Positions 36,783-45,146 of a DNA stretch of 64,000 nucleotides are shown in pieces; positions within the stretch are counted from its first letter, which is position 1, and each line of letters starts with the position of its first letter. The DNA lies in assembly GCA_026392115.1 (NCBI GenBank), contig JAPLCQ010000092.1:1-64000 (forward strand), read 5' to 3'. The notes under the pieces were generated by a model. That model was not told where the DNA came from. It made no database searches and was given only the letters and a program-made list of their open reading frames with translations. Made by a program: the position numbers and the translations under genes. This DNA is from Armatimonadota bacterium. Its GTDB lineage: Bacteria > Armatimonadota > Chthonomonadetes > Chthonomonadales > CAJBBX01.

Positions 36783-37631
36783 ATGAACGCCATGAGAACC
36801 ACGGTGCTGATGGCGCTGCTGGTGGGTCTCTTTATGTTCGTCGGCGGAGCCCTCGCCGGCTCCCGCGGCATGATGATGGGCCTGACCTTCGCCGCCGTCA
36901 CCAATATGGCGGCCTACTGGTTTAGCGACAAGCTCGCCCTCATGATGAGCGGCGCCCAGGAGGTCTCGCCCACCGAAGCCGCGGACCTGCACCGCATGGT
37001 CGCCTCCGTGGCCCGGCAGGCCGGCGTGCCCATGCCCCGCGTCTACATGATCCCGCAGGAGCAGCCCAACGCCTTCGCCACCGGCCGCGATCCGGGGCAT
37101 GCCGCCGTGGCGGTCACCGCGGGCCTCCTGCAGCTCATGTCCCGCGAAGAGCTGGAGGCCGTGCTGGCGCACGAGATGGCGCACGTCAAGCACCGCGACA
37201 TCCTCATCAGCAGCATCGCGGCCACCGTTGCCGGCGCCATCTCCATGCTGCCCAGGATGATCTTCTTCTTTGGCCCGGGCGACCGCCGGGACGACGATGG
37301 AGGCGGCCTCTTCGGCATGCTGGCGGCCATGATCATCGCTCCCATCGCCGCCGTGCTGATCCAGTTGGCCATCTCCCGGGCGCGCGAGTTCGAGGCCGAC
37401 GCCGGCGCCGCGCGCATCACCGGCAACCCGCTGGCCCTTGCGTCCGCCCTGCAGCGGCTGGAGGGCATGGCGCGCCGGGCGCCCATGAACGTGAACGCCG
37501 CGGCCAGCCACATGTACATCATCAATCCGCTGGGCGGCGACATCCTGCGGGGCATCGGCGGCCTCTTCCGAACGCATCCGCATACCGAAGAGCGCGTGGC
37601 GAGGCTGCGCCAAATCGCCGGTATCCGGTAA
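36783..37631 (+). CDS. htpX: Membrane zinc metalloprotease HtpX
   Basis: 282 aa, typical HtpX length. Two N-terminal membrane segments (10-26 and 30-47) precede the M48 core. The zinc site is HEMAH at 130-134 (LEAVLAHEMAHVKHRD), the third ligand is the Glu in REFEADAGAA, and PNAFATGRDPGHAAVAVTAGL is the substrate-cleft strand. Two more membrane segments lie between (SIAATVAGAISMLP and MIIAPIAAVLIQLA). It degrades misfolded membrane proteins at the inner membrane. The ATG is preceded by a GGAGGATGA-like site. It stands in its own unit before the esterase gene. Confidence 0.95.
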   Translation: MNAMRTTVLMALLVGLFMFVGGALAGSRGMMMGLTFAAVTNMAAYWFSDKLALMMSGAQEVSPTEAADLHRMVASVARQAGVPMPRVYMIPQEQPNAFATGRDPGHAAVAVTAGLLQLMSREELEAVLAHEMAHVKHRDILISSIAATVAGAISMLPRMIFFFGPGDRRDDDGGGLFGMLAAMIIAPIAAVLIQLAISRAREFEADAGAARITGNPLALASALQRLEGMARRAPMNVNAAASHMYIINPLGGDILRGIGGLFRTHPHTEERVARLRQIAGIR

Positions 37632-37691
37632 CATCGTGGGGCCAGGCCCCGGTCGAACGCAGGCCGGGGCCACTCCAGACGGGAGAGCCCC

Positions 37692-38894
37692 ATGAACCGC
37701 ACCACCATCGCCTTGCTGCCCCTTCTGCTCGCCGCCGCCCTGGGCGCGTCGGGCCAAGCCTCCGAGCCGGTCGGACCCATGTGGGACCTCAAGGCGCTGA
37801 GCCGAGCGCCCCGCGTCTTCGATGCGCCCGGCTTCTCCGAGCCCGGCGTTCGTGCGCTCTTCTTCGAGGGACCGGCCTTCAGGGGCAAGCCCACGCGCGT
37901 CTTCGCCTGGATGGGCTTCCCCAAGCTAGAGCCTGGCAAGAAGGCGCCGGGCATGGTGCTGGTACACGGAGGCGGCGGCACCGCCATCGCCTCCTGGGTG
38001 CGCCTCTGGACCGAGCGGGGCTATGCCGCCATCGCCATGGACACCTGCGGCGGAGTGCCCAGGGTCGCTAACGGCGCCTGGGAGCGTAACCCCGACGGGG
38101 GACCCAACGGCTGGGGCGGCTTCGACCAGATCGACCAGCCGCGAACCGACCAGTGGACCTACCACGCCGTGGCGTCGGCCCTTCTGGCCCACTCGCTGCT
38201 CCGCGCGCAGCCCGAGGTCGACGCCCGCCGCATCGGCCTCACCGGCATCTCCTGGGGCGGCTACCTCACCTGCATCATCGCCGGCGTCGACCCGCGCTTC
38301 CGCTTCGCCGTCCCGGTCTACGGCTGCGGCTTCACCAACGAGCACACCTTCGCCTCGGCGGTCACGGGCCTCGGTCCCGAGCGCGCCGACCGCTGGATGC
38401 GCTGGTGGGATCCCTCCGCCTACCTCGGCGCGGTCAAGATGCCCATGCTCTGGGTGACCGGCAGCAACGACTTCGCCTACACCTTCAATGCGTTGCAGAA
38501 GAGCTACCGCCTGCCGAAGACGCCCCGCACGCTGGCCATCCGCCTCCGCATGCCCCACGGCCACGGCCCCGCCGGCGAGGCGCCGAAGGAGACCTGGGAC
38601 TACGCCGACAGCGTTCTGAAGCACGGCGTCCCGCTGGCCCGCATCACCGGGCAAGGCCGCGACGGCGAGACCGTCTGGGCCACCTACCAGACCAAACGGA
38701 CCATCGTCCGGGCGGAACTGAACATCACCCGCGACCTCGGCCTCTGGCCCGACCGCAAGTGGGACGCCCTCCCCGCCACCCTGGCCCGTGGCAAGGTCAC
38801 GGCCACCCTCCCGCCCGGCGTAACGGTCTACTATCTGAACCTCTTCGACGACCGCGACTGCGCCGTGAGCACGGAGCACGTAGAGGTGCGGTAG
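37692..38894 (+). CDS. Secreted alpha/beta-hydrolase, acetyl-xylan-esterase-like
   Basis: 400 aa with signal peptide (TTIALLPLLLAAALGASGQAS). The hydrolase core reads MVLVHGGGGTAIASWVRLW (oxyanion region), the nucleophile elbow LTGISWGGYLT, the Asp candidate VTGSNDFAYTF and the His candidate MPHGHGP. This triad order matches the acetyl-xylan esterase / dienelactone hydrolase group. A C-terminal beta-rich domain (about 320-400) follows. It probably removes ester groups from polysaccharides. It follows htpX by 60 nt. Confidence 0.86.
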   Translation: MNRTTIALLPLLLAAALGASGQASEPVGPMWDLKALSRAPRVFDAPGFSEPGVRALFFEGPAFRGKPTRVFAWMGFPKLEPGKKAPGMVLVHGGGGTAIASWVRLWTERGYAAIAMDTCGGVPRVANGAWERNPDGGPNGWGGFDQIDQPRTDQWTYHAVASALLAHSLLRAQPEVDARRIGLTGISWGGYLTCIIAGVDPRFRFAVPVYGCGFTNEHTFASAVTGLGPERADRWMRWWDPSAYLGAVKMPMLWVTGSNDFAYTFNALQKSYRLPKTPRTLAIRLRMPHGHGPAGEAPKETWDYADSVLKHGVPLARITGQGRDGETVWATYQTKRTIVRAELNITRDLGLWPDRKWDALPATLARGKVTATLPPGVTVYYLNLFDDRDCAVSTEHVEVR

Positions 38895-39013
38895 GCGGCG
38901 GGACGGCGCGTATAATAGGACGACGGGAGCGGCGGAGCCCATCCGGCGAGGTCCGGGCGGGCTGTCCGGCGGCAGGGAGCGCCCGAAGGGGCGCTTCGTG
39001 CCTCTCGTTGCCC

Positions 39014-39082
39014 GCGACTTCAGTCGCCGGGCCCCCGCCCCGCCCTACCCCCCGGTGGCTCGGGCCTCCGTGCCCGAGTCGC
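39014..39082. repeat. Paired intergenic hairpins, including R2 copy B
   Basis: Two structures lie in the 236-nt gap before the oxidoreductase gene. At 39014-39027 is a perfect inverted repeat, GCGACTTCAGTCGC. At 39053-39082 is R2 copy B, with the stem CTCGGGC/GCCCGAG and 28/30 identity to the copy at 27656-27685. They resemble dispersed REP-like elements or terminators for the upstream esterase gene. Confidence 0.65.
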
Positions 39083-39130
39083 CCAGGTGCGCCGGGTATG
39101 CTGCCGCAAACGGCACGGAGGAGCGACGGC

Positions 39131-40270
39131 ATGGAGAACGGCGCACGCTTGCGAGTGGCGGTGGTGGGGTTGGGCTTCGGGGGCAGCTTCCCGGAGATTT
39201 ACCGAGCGCACCCGGACGTGGCCGAGGTGGCCCTCTGCGATACCAACGCCGAGCGTCTGGCCGCCTTCGCCGGCGAGCATGGCTTCGCCGCTCGCTACGC
39301 CCGGCTTGACGACCTGCTGGCCGACGGACGCTGGGACGCCGTCCACCTGGTGACGCCCATCCCACTCCACGCCCGTCAGGCCGTCGCCGTGCTGCAGGCG
39401 GGCAAGCACTGCGCATGCACCGTGCCCGCCGCCACCAGCCTCGACGACCTGCGCGCCCTCGTGGCCGCCCAGCGCGAGAGCGGCCGCAACTACATGATGA
39501 TGGAGACCGCGGTCTACACCTACCACTACCTGATGGCCGCCGCCATGCGCGATGCCGGCGAGCTGGGCGCCCTTCAGTTCCTGCGCGGAGCCCACTACCA
39601 GGACATGGAGGGATGGCCGCCCTACTGGGCCGGCCTGCCGCCCATGCACTACGCCACCCACGCCGTCGCGCCGTTGCTCGCCCTGGCCGACGCCCGCGCG
39701 GTTCGGGTCCACTGCTTCGGCTCCGGCTCCATGCGCGAGGAGCTGCGCGCGCCCTACGGCAACCCCTTCCCGGTGGAGACCGCCATCTTCCAGCTGAGCC
39801 GTCCCGGCCTCGCCGCCGAGGTAACACGCTCGCTCTTCGAGACGGCACGCGACTATGTGGAGAGCTTCACGGCGCTGGGCGGGAAGGCCTCGCTGGAGTG
39901 GCACCTGGAGAACGAGCTGCCCGTGGTCTTCCGCCTCAGCGACCGAACGCCCGACGGCTGGGGACGCCCCTGCGCGGTGGAGCGCGTGGCGCCGCCCTCG
40001 CGCAACGACCTGCTACCGCCCGAGCTCCACCGCTTCACCCACCACAGCGTGCTGATGGACCAGCAGAGCCTCCACGGCTCCGTGCTGCACGGGGGAGCGC
40101 ACCACGGCTCCCACCCGCATCTGGTCCACGAGTTCGTCCGCAGCATCGTGGAGCGGCGCCCCCCGGCCATCGACGCGGTCCGAGCCGCCGACTGGACCGC
40201 CGCAGGCATCTGCGCCCACGCCTCAGCCATGCGTGGCGGCGAGGCCGTGGAGGTGCCGAGCTTCGGCTGA
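39131..40270 (+). CDS. Gfo/Idh/MocA family oxidoreductase
   Basis: 379 aa from the ATG at 39131 with GGAGGAG 7 nt upstream. The Rossmann dinucleotide fold begins LRVAVVGLGFGGSF, with CDTNAERLAAFAGEHG as strand 2. The usual EKP motif appears as CTVPAATSLDDL, so the conserved Lys is replaced; this can alter catalysis. Cytoplasmic, with no signal peptide. It probably acts on sugars or inositols. Its last 12 codons plus 31 nt of downstream DNA form the left 67-bp direct repeat of the adjacent island, so the gene end was probably the integration point and stays intact. Confidence 0.88.
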   Translation: MENGARLRVAVVGLGFGGSFPEIYRAHPDVAEVALCDTNAERLAAFAGEHGFAARYARLDDLLADGRWDAVHLVTPIPLHARQAVAVLQAGKHCACTVPAATSLDDLRALVAAQRESGRNYMMMETAVYTYHYLMAAAMRDAGELGALQFLRGAHYQDMEGWPPYWAGLPPMHYATHAVAPLLALADARAVRVHCFGSGSMREELRAPYGNPFPVETAIFQLSRPGLAAEVTRSLFETARDYVESFTALGGKASLEWHLENELPVVFRLSDRTPDGWGRPCAVERVAPPSRNDLLPPELHRFTHHSVLMDQQSLHGSVLHGGAHHGSHPHLVHEFVRSIVERRPPAIDAVRAADWTAAGICAHASAMRGGEAVEVPSFG

Positions 40271-40301
40271 GGCGGACGCCGGTTCGTGTAGGTCGTCAGG
40301 G
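40235..40301. repeat. Left 67-bp direct repeat of the island (att-like)
   Basis: It begins GGCGGCGAGGCCGTGGAGG and is identical over 67 bp to 47399-47465. The first 36 bp are the 3' coding end of the oxidoreductase gene including its TGA; the rest is downstream DNA. Four more bases to the left match with one mismatch. Confidence 0.92.
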
Positions 40302-40368
40302 GGCCCCGAACGCAAGCACGACACCGGTAGCAGGCGTAAGGAGGTGGTCGGCGGTTCGATGCTGCCGT

Positions 40369-42426
40369 TCAGTACGGACTGGCCAGTCGAGCTGCAAGCA
40401 GCCAACTATCGCCTAGCCTTGCATCTCCCAAGGCCTTCGACGCCGCGTCAATGCGCTCAACCTGGGCGTCCATTTGTGGACCCTCACGAACGAGTGAACT
40501 CTTCGGTGAACCCATCGAGGCGCGGAGCCGAGCACCCACCCCGTTGTCCAGAGCAACCATGTGCGCCTGTGCGAGGAACGCAAGCCAGCAGGACAGCCTT
40601 GACCGGTCGCCACTCGTGCCAGATGCCGCACCCGCATGCAGCCACTCGCGCGCCAGCTTGCGATCATTTCCCACGGTCATGCGGAGGATGCCGATCTCGC
40701 GGGCGATCAGTCCCCGTAGGCCCTCATGCTGCGCTGGGTTAGCAGTCGCGACCGACTCCACTGCGGCGCAAACATCCACCGCGACTCGGCTCTCTGCGCC
40801 GGGATGAGCGAGCACCCAGTCGCCAGCCGATCTGGCGATCCAGAAGATGTCCCAATCTGATGGATCGTGCAACAAGGCATCGCCGGACAGCGTCAGCGCG
40901 TCATCGAACCTTAGGGCGCGCAGGAGAGCAGCAATGCGATGGCCAAACAACCTCGACCGGTCCATTGCAGGCAACTCCAACGCCTCAAGCAGCTCAAGCC
41001 GGGCGACCGTGGTTGCCAGATCACCCGAGTTGCCCGTAGCAGCCAGAAATGACCTGCACTGGCACACTGCTGAACGAAGCCTGATGCTTACGCGCGATTG
41101 GTCGAATGCCGCCTCGGCCGCCGAGACCTCATTGGCTGAGGCCTGAAGTAGGGCCCATGCTGTACGGTAGTTGTCGAGTAGATCCTCGAGAGTGGTCGCC
41201 AGCACGCTCAGACGCCCCCAGTCCAAGTCATTAACTGTCGATTGGACAAGCATTAGGCGGTAATCTAGGAGCCAGTGGAAGTCCTCAGGCTGAAGGACGT
41301 GCGCACCGATCGTCTGCTCCTGCTCTGCTGCAAGCCGGCGTGTCTCGCAGGCCAGCGAGCTCTGGTTGGCCAGCATCAGCATGTAGTTCCGCAGACGGAA
41401 CAGCATGGACGGTACATCCCTGCCCGTGGTAGTGCTTAGGCCCGCCTCCAGAGCTTGAAGCGCAGCCAGTTTCTGCTCTGGGCCGGCGGACGTACCAGAC
41501 CGATGCACAGACTCTATGACCGTATCGAGGCAACTCCTCGGTCCGGCAGTGCCTGCGCCGGTCACCACCGCCTGCCAGAGGCGTGATATCGCGTCTCGCC
41601 GCTCAACGGCGACCTGCTCCGAATTGCCGGAGTGGCGCGCCCAGATGGACAGTGCCTGCGCCCAGTTGCCTTCGCGCTCCGCGACACGCGCCCGGCGCTC
41701 CTCATATCCTCCGAAGGACTCGTAGACCGACAAGCGTCTCTGCGACCGAAGACTCTCGAGGATGCCGGCTGGACCGGCCTCGCGGCGGTGGTAGACCGTG
41801 TTAGCCAGGAAGTCCGCGACCACAGTGCCCCAGTACGCATTGGCATACACAAGGCGAAGGGCAACGTTGTTCGAGAGTGCTGCCCGCATGATGCCACGCG
41901 ATGCCAGGCCGGCTTCCACGGCACCCGCCAGTTCGCGGAGTACCTGGTCGTGGATGTCTGAACCAGTCGTCATCCTCTGACCGTTCTGATCAGTCCGGGT
42001 TGCGACGACCAGGTCGAGTCGCGCAAGCGTGACGTCGGGGCTCATCACGGTCTCTACCATCGATATCGTGTCCAAGAGCATGACACGGTAGACACGCTCT
42101 CGGTCGGTCAGTCGGGTCTTGCTGAAGTCCACCGAGGAGAGGAACCGGGCGCCGGCCAGATCGCTGGCAACAACACTTGTCAGTCGTTCGCAGATGGTGA
42201 GTGCGGCCGCGGGGCCGAGTCGCATCCGAAGTTCGCTCAGATGGAAGTCATCGATGCCGGAGAGAGAGCACCTATGAGGCAGTCCTGCCAGCGCGGCATC
42301 CAGTGCTCTGCAGGCATCAGCAAGGGGTAGGGGTACGAGTAGCCCTGCCACGACCCACTCGCCCCGTGGCGTGACGAAGTCGCCAGACTCATCGACGAAC
42401 AGCGTGGCGGATACCGCGCTCCTCAT
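40369..42426 (-). CDS. DUF3800 protein with long C-terminal helical-repeat region
   Basis: 685 aa from the ATG at 42426, 4 nt after the nuclease stop. ATGs at 42444, 42453 and 42501 would overlap the nuclease gene, and none has a clear ribosome-binding site. Residues 1-220 match DUF3800, an RNase H-like fold: SATLFVDESGDF (Asp12, Asp16), DDFHLSELR, LDLVVATRTD and AYWGTVVADFLANTVYHR. The remaining about 460 residues are helical, with TPR-like pairs (YEERRARVAEREGNWAQAL, FDDALTLSGDALLHDPSDW). DUF3800 proteins recur in abortive-infection and defence loci; a nuclease role is likely but unproven. Last gene of the island operon. Confidence 0.75.
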   Translation of the reverse strand: MRSAVSATLFVDESGDFVTPRGEWVVAGLLVPLPLADACRALDAALAGLPHRCSLSGIDDFHLSELRMRLGPAAALTICERLTSVVASDLAGARFLSSVDFSKTRLTDRERVYRVMLLDTISMVETVMSPDVTLARLDLVVATRTDQNGQRMTTGSDIHDQVLRELAGAVEAGLASRGIMRAALSNNVALRLVYANAYWGTVVADFLANTVYHRREAGPAGILESLRSQRRLSVYESFGGYEERRARVAEREGNWAQALSIWARHSGNSEQVAVERRDAISRLWQAVVTGAGTAGPRSCLDTVIESVHRSGTSAGPEQKLAALQALEAGLSTTTGRDVPSMLFRLRNYMLMLANQSSLACETRRLAAEQEQTIGAHVLQPEDFHWLLDYRLMLVQSTVNDLDWGRLSVLATTLEDLLDNYRTAWALLQASANEVSAAEAAFDQSRVSIRLRSAVCQCRSFLAATGNSGDLATTVARLELLEALELPAMDRSRLFGHRIAALLRALRFDDALTLSGDALLHDPSDWDIFWIARSAGDWVLAHPGAESRVAVDVCAAVESVATANPAQHEGLRGLIAREIGILRMTVGNDRKLAREWLHAGAASGTSGDRSRLSCWLAFLAQAHMVALDNGVGARLRASMGSPKSSLVREGPQMDAQVERIDAASKALGDARLGDSWLLAARLASPY

Positions 42427-42430
42427 GCGT

Positions 42431-45142
42431 TTATCTAGTTGCATTGGGGTCATACCAGGCGCCACAGCGAGGGCACCTGAGATGATAGACATTGAGCACA
42501 TCTATATCATGGTAAGTCCAGTATGGTCCATGTTTCACTAACGGATGCTTACACTCACAGCAATGTGTTACAACGACAAAATGCCCACAAGTGCTGCATG
42601 TCCCATGCCATTTAGTGCCAGTTTTGGTCTCCTGTTGCTGCCACTCAATGGTCGTACCGCCGCAGGCGATGCAGATGGCTAGCGGCCCGCGTATGGGTAC
42701 CGACTTGCTGTTCTCAAGCGGGTCGTCGTACCCGAAGTTGCAGGATTCACCACTCCGGAGCGATAGCGCCTCCAACTCCATCGCGATCAGACGCCTGAGG
42801 TTGTCGAGTGCTTCCGCGCCGCGGTCACCATCGGGCCGCAACAGGACGGCGCCATGCGCATGGTTGGGTGTGCGTGGTTCCCAGCCGAACAACCGGCTCC
42901 CGCCATAGCACGAGCCGCTGTTCCAGCGCTGCGGTGTCCGCGGGATCCTGATGGCTCCGCAAGAGGGATGGACGATGAACACCCGTCGTGTGCCCTTACC
43001 AGAGTACTTCGCCTCCATCTGCATGATGTCAGCGCCAAGCAGCTTGTCGCTTTCAGCCTCGTACGTCTTGCACTTGCAATCCAGCACGAGAGTCCGCCTC
43101 AGCGGAGATGTGCTAAGCCCTGATCTCGGAGGGTGCATCTCTAGCAGCAAGGTGAAGTCCGGGCGGAGCCCGTCCAACTGCGGCTGATAGCTGAGCTCGG
43201 CGCTAACGGGCGCCGATGCGTGCTCGAACCGCAGGACGATCGGCTCGCTCCCTGGCTTGGCGGCCGCAGCAAGCTTGGCAGCGGCACGATGAAGCGAGTC
43301 GCCGTCACTGACAGTGAATCCCAGACCATCGACCAGAACCGAAACGGCCTGCAGCAGACACCATCGCTCATACAGCGTTGGCATGTCCAGCACGCCGACT
43401 CGCCCAATTGCCAATAAGGCGTCGGCCGTACTCGAACTCAGGCCGGCGGCATCGATGATCTTCCGGTAGGCAACCAACATAGCTCGGTAGCCAGCGTGGC
43501 CAACGAACAGCATGGACGTTGGTGCACCCTGTCTGGCTCGGATTCCACGCTGGCAGAGCATCTGCCTAGCCGCCGTGAGCCCATCGAGGATTGCTCGGAG
43601 CCGCGTACACTGTCCTTTCACGGTATTGGCTACATGCTGGAGGGCGGCGTACTCCTGCTGGCATGCCACATGGTCCCGCTCAGGCGTTCCCACCTCGTTA
43701 CATGGCGCCTCATGCAGGCTTCTTAGGCTCGAGACGCAGGCATCAACTCGCGATTGCTCGTTGCCGGGTAGTCTGAGGCGCCTCAGGCCACTGATCGCAC
43801 TGACGGCCAACATGACATAAGGAAAGTCAACCTTATATATAATGCACTTATCGACTGTTAGTTCATACATGCCATCCTTGTCGAGTAATTGGGCTATTTC
43901 ATCATTACCTTGCAATGCAATGCGTTTGCATTGAACCACTGGTGGGCTGCCTGAGCAGTCGTGCCAGGTTACCCAGAACGTTGGATATAGCCTGTCAATC
44001 CAGTACCTTTTGTCAGGCACGTCGGTAATAGTGAAACGCAAGGTTCCTCCGCGGTCCGAGGCCACTGGCCGCACCGGCACGAGTGCGGCACACCGCTCAT
44101 CCCACTGCTGCCTGTCCTGGTGCAGGGCTGCCAGCTCGCCCATCAGGGCCAACTCCCAATCTTCCGCAGCTTCGCCTCCCTCATATGGTCCCACGCCACG
44201 CCGGCTCTCCGCCAGCGCGGCAACCCTCTGCTCGCATCGGCTCTGGTGCATCGCAGCGCACTTCAGTAGCCCATCGACGATCTGCTGCACGTGCTCGACC
44301 ATCCATGCTACGTATCGGTTCTCTGCGGTGTCAGCCGTCTCCTCGTGCCCACGCGCGGTTACGTGCGTGGCGTCGGGTCGGCGCGAAATCCCGGCTATGC
44401 TCTTGCGCGAAGGGCGTACTCGATGGACAGGCTGGGACGCCTCAGTTGGCTTCAGTCCACAGTGAGGCGCTCTGGCTATCGAGGTCGCATGCCCGATAAG
44501 AGATTCGCACAGTCCGAGCACGCGCACTGAGAGGAGCGGGACGTTTGTCCATCCTTCTACCGTGGTAGGGCTCTTAACCTTAAGCAACAGGCCGTACAGC
44601 CCGCCCTGGAAGTCATCGACGAGGCGGATCAGCTCCGCGCTAGTAAACCCTGGCGGGTGAAGGTGCAGATCACACGTATGCGGACCTATCAGCAACCGTA
44701 GTCTGCCTGAGTATCGGCAACTGGCAGCGTCGAAGTACCGCTGCTCCCGGTGCCACTTGCCCTTCTCAGCCCACCAGACCGTCCTGCTGATCGGGTCCAC
44801 AATCTGGTCCAGTTGGACCGCGGTGCCGTCGCTATACTCTATGCTAGGCGGCTCCATGCCGGGCTGATGGCGAATCGCCAGTTGAGCTCTTCTCGTCCGA
44901 CCAGCGGGAACTGACGGCTCCGCTTCCGACCGGCGGTCTGCTGCCCCGTGGTCGCTGCCGCCATCGCTGCCACCCGAGGTGCGAGCATAGTTCAGCGCCT
45001 CTGCCCACCATCCGTCAGACGGGCTTGGTTCAACCGTGATGGGCTCAGGCGAAGCCGTGACCGACCGGACCTGCCGGTCTTCAGACCATTCAACAGATAT
45101 ATACCTGACCTCAAAGGGTGCACCTACGGCAGTGCGACTCAC
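42431..45142 (-). CDS. McrC-like DUF2357/PD-(D/E)XK nuclease with C-terminal zinc ribbons
   Basis: 903 aa from the GTG at 45142, 4 nt after the ATPase stop. Residues about 150-300 carry DUF2357 features (LRLLIGPHTCDLHLHPPGF, EETADTAENRYVAWMVEHV). The nuclease core (DUF524-like) has Glu592 in MPTLYERWCLLQ, Pro661-Asp662 in LRPDFTLLLE, Asp688-x-Lys690 in LVLDCKCK and Gln708 in IMQMEAKY, a complete PD-(D/E)XK set. The C-terminus has four CxxC pairs (824/827, 849/852, 861/864, 890/893), probably two zinc ribbons. By family and gene order it is the cleavage subunit driven by the AAA+ partner, as McrC is by McrB. GC content is lower than in the host genes. Confidence 0.82.
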   Translation of the reverse strand: MSRTAVGAPFEVRYISVEWSEDRQVRSVTASPEPITVEPSPSDGWWAEALNYARTSGGSDGGSDHGAADRRSEAEPSVPAGRTRRAQLAIRHQPGMEPPSIEYSDGTAVQLDQIVDPISRTVWWAEKGKWHREQRYFDAASCRYSGRLRLLIGPHTCDLHLHPPGFTSAELIRLVDDFQGGLYGLLLKVKSPTTVEGWTNVPLLSVRVLGLCESLIGHATSIARAPHCGLKPTEASQPVHRVRPSRKSIAGISRRPDATHVTARGHEETADTAENRYVAWMVEHVQQIVDGLLKCAAMHQSRCEQRVAALAESRRGVGPYEGGEAAEDWELALMGELAALHQDRQQWDERCAALVPVRPVASDRGGTLRFTITDVPDKRYWIDRLYPTFWVTWHDCSGSPPVVQCKRIALQGNDEIAQLLDKDGMYELTVDKCIIYKVDFPYVMLAVSAISGLRRLRLPGNEQSRVDACVSSLRSLHEAPCNEVGTPERDHVACQQEYAALQHVANTVKGQCTRLRAILDGLTAARQMLCQRGIRARQGAPTSMLFVGHAGYRAMLVAYRKIIDAAGLSSSTADALLAIGRVGVLDMPTLYERWCLLQAVSVLVDGLGFTVSDGDSLHRAAAKLAAAAKPGSEPIVLRFEHASAPVSAELSYQPQLDGLRPDFTLLLEMHPPRSGLSTSPLRRTLVLDCKCKTYEAESDKLLGADIMQMEAKYSGKGTRRVFIVHPSCGAIRIPRTPQRWNSGSCYGGSRLFGWEPRTPNHAHGAVLLRPDGDRGAEALDNLRRLIAMELEALSLRSGESCNFGYDDPLENSKSVPIRGPLAICIACGGTTIEWQQQETKTGTKWHGTCSTCGHFVVVTHCCECKHPLVKHGPYWTYHDIDVLNVYHLRCPRCGAWYDPNATR

Positions 45143-45146
45143 GCAA

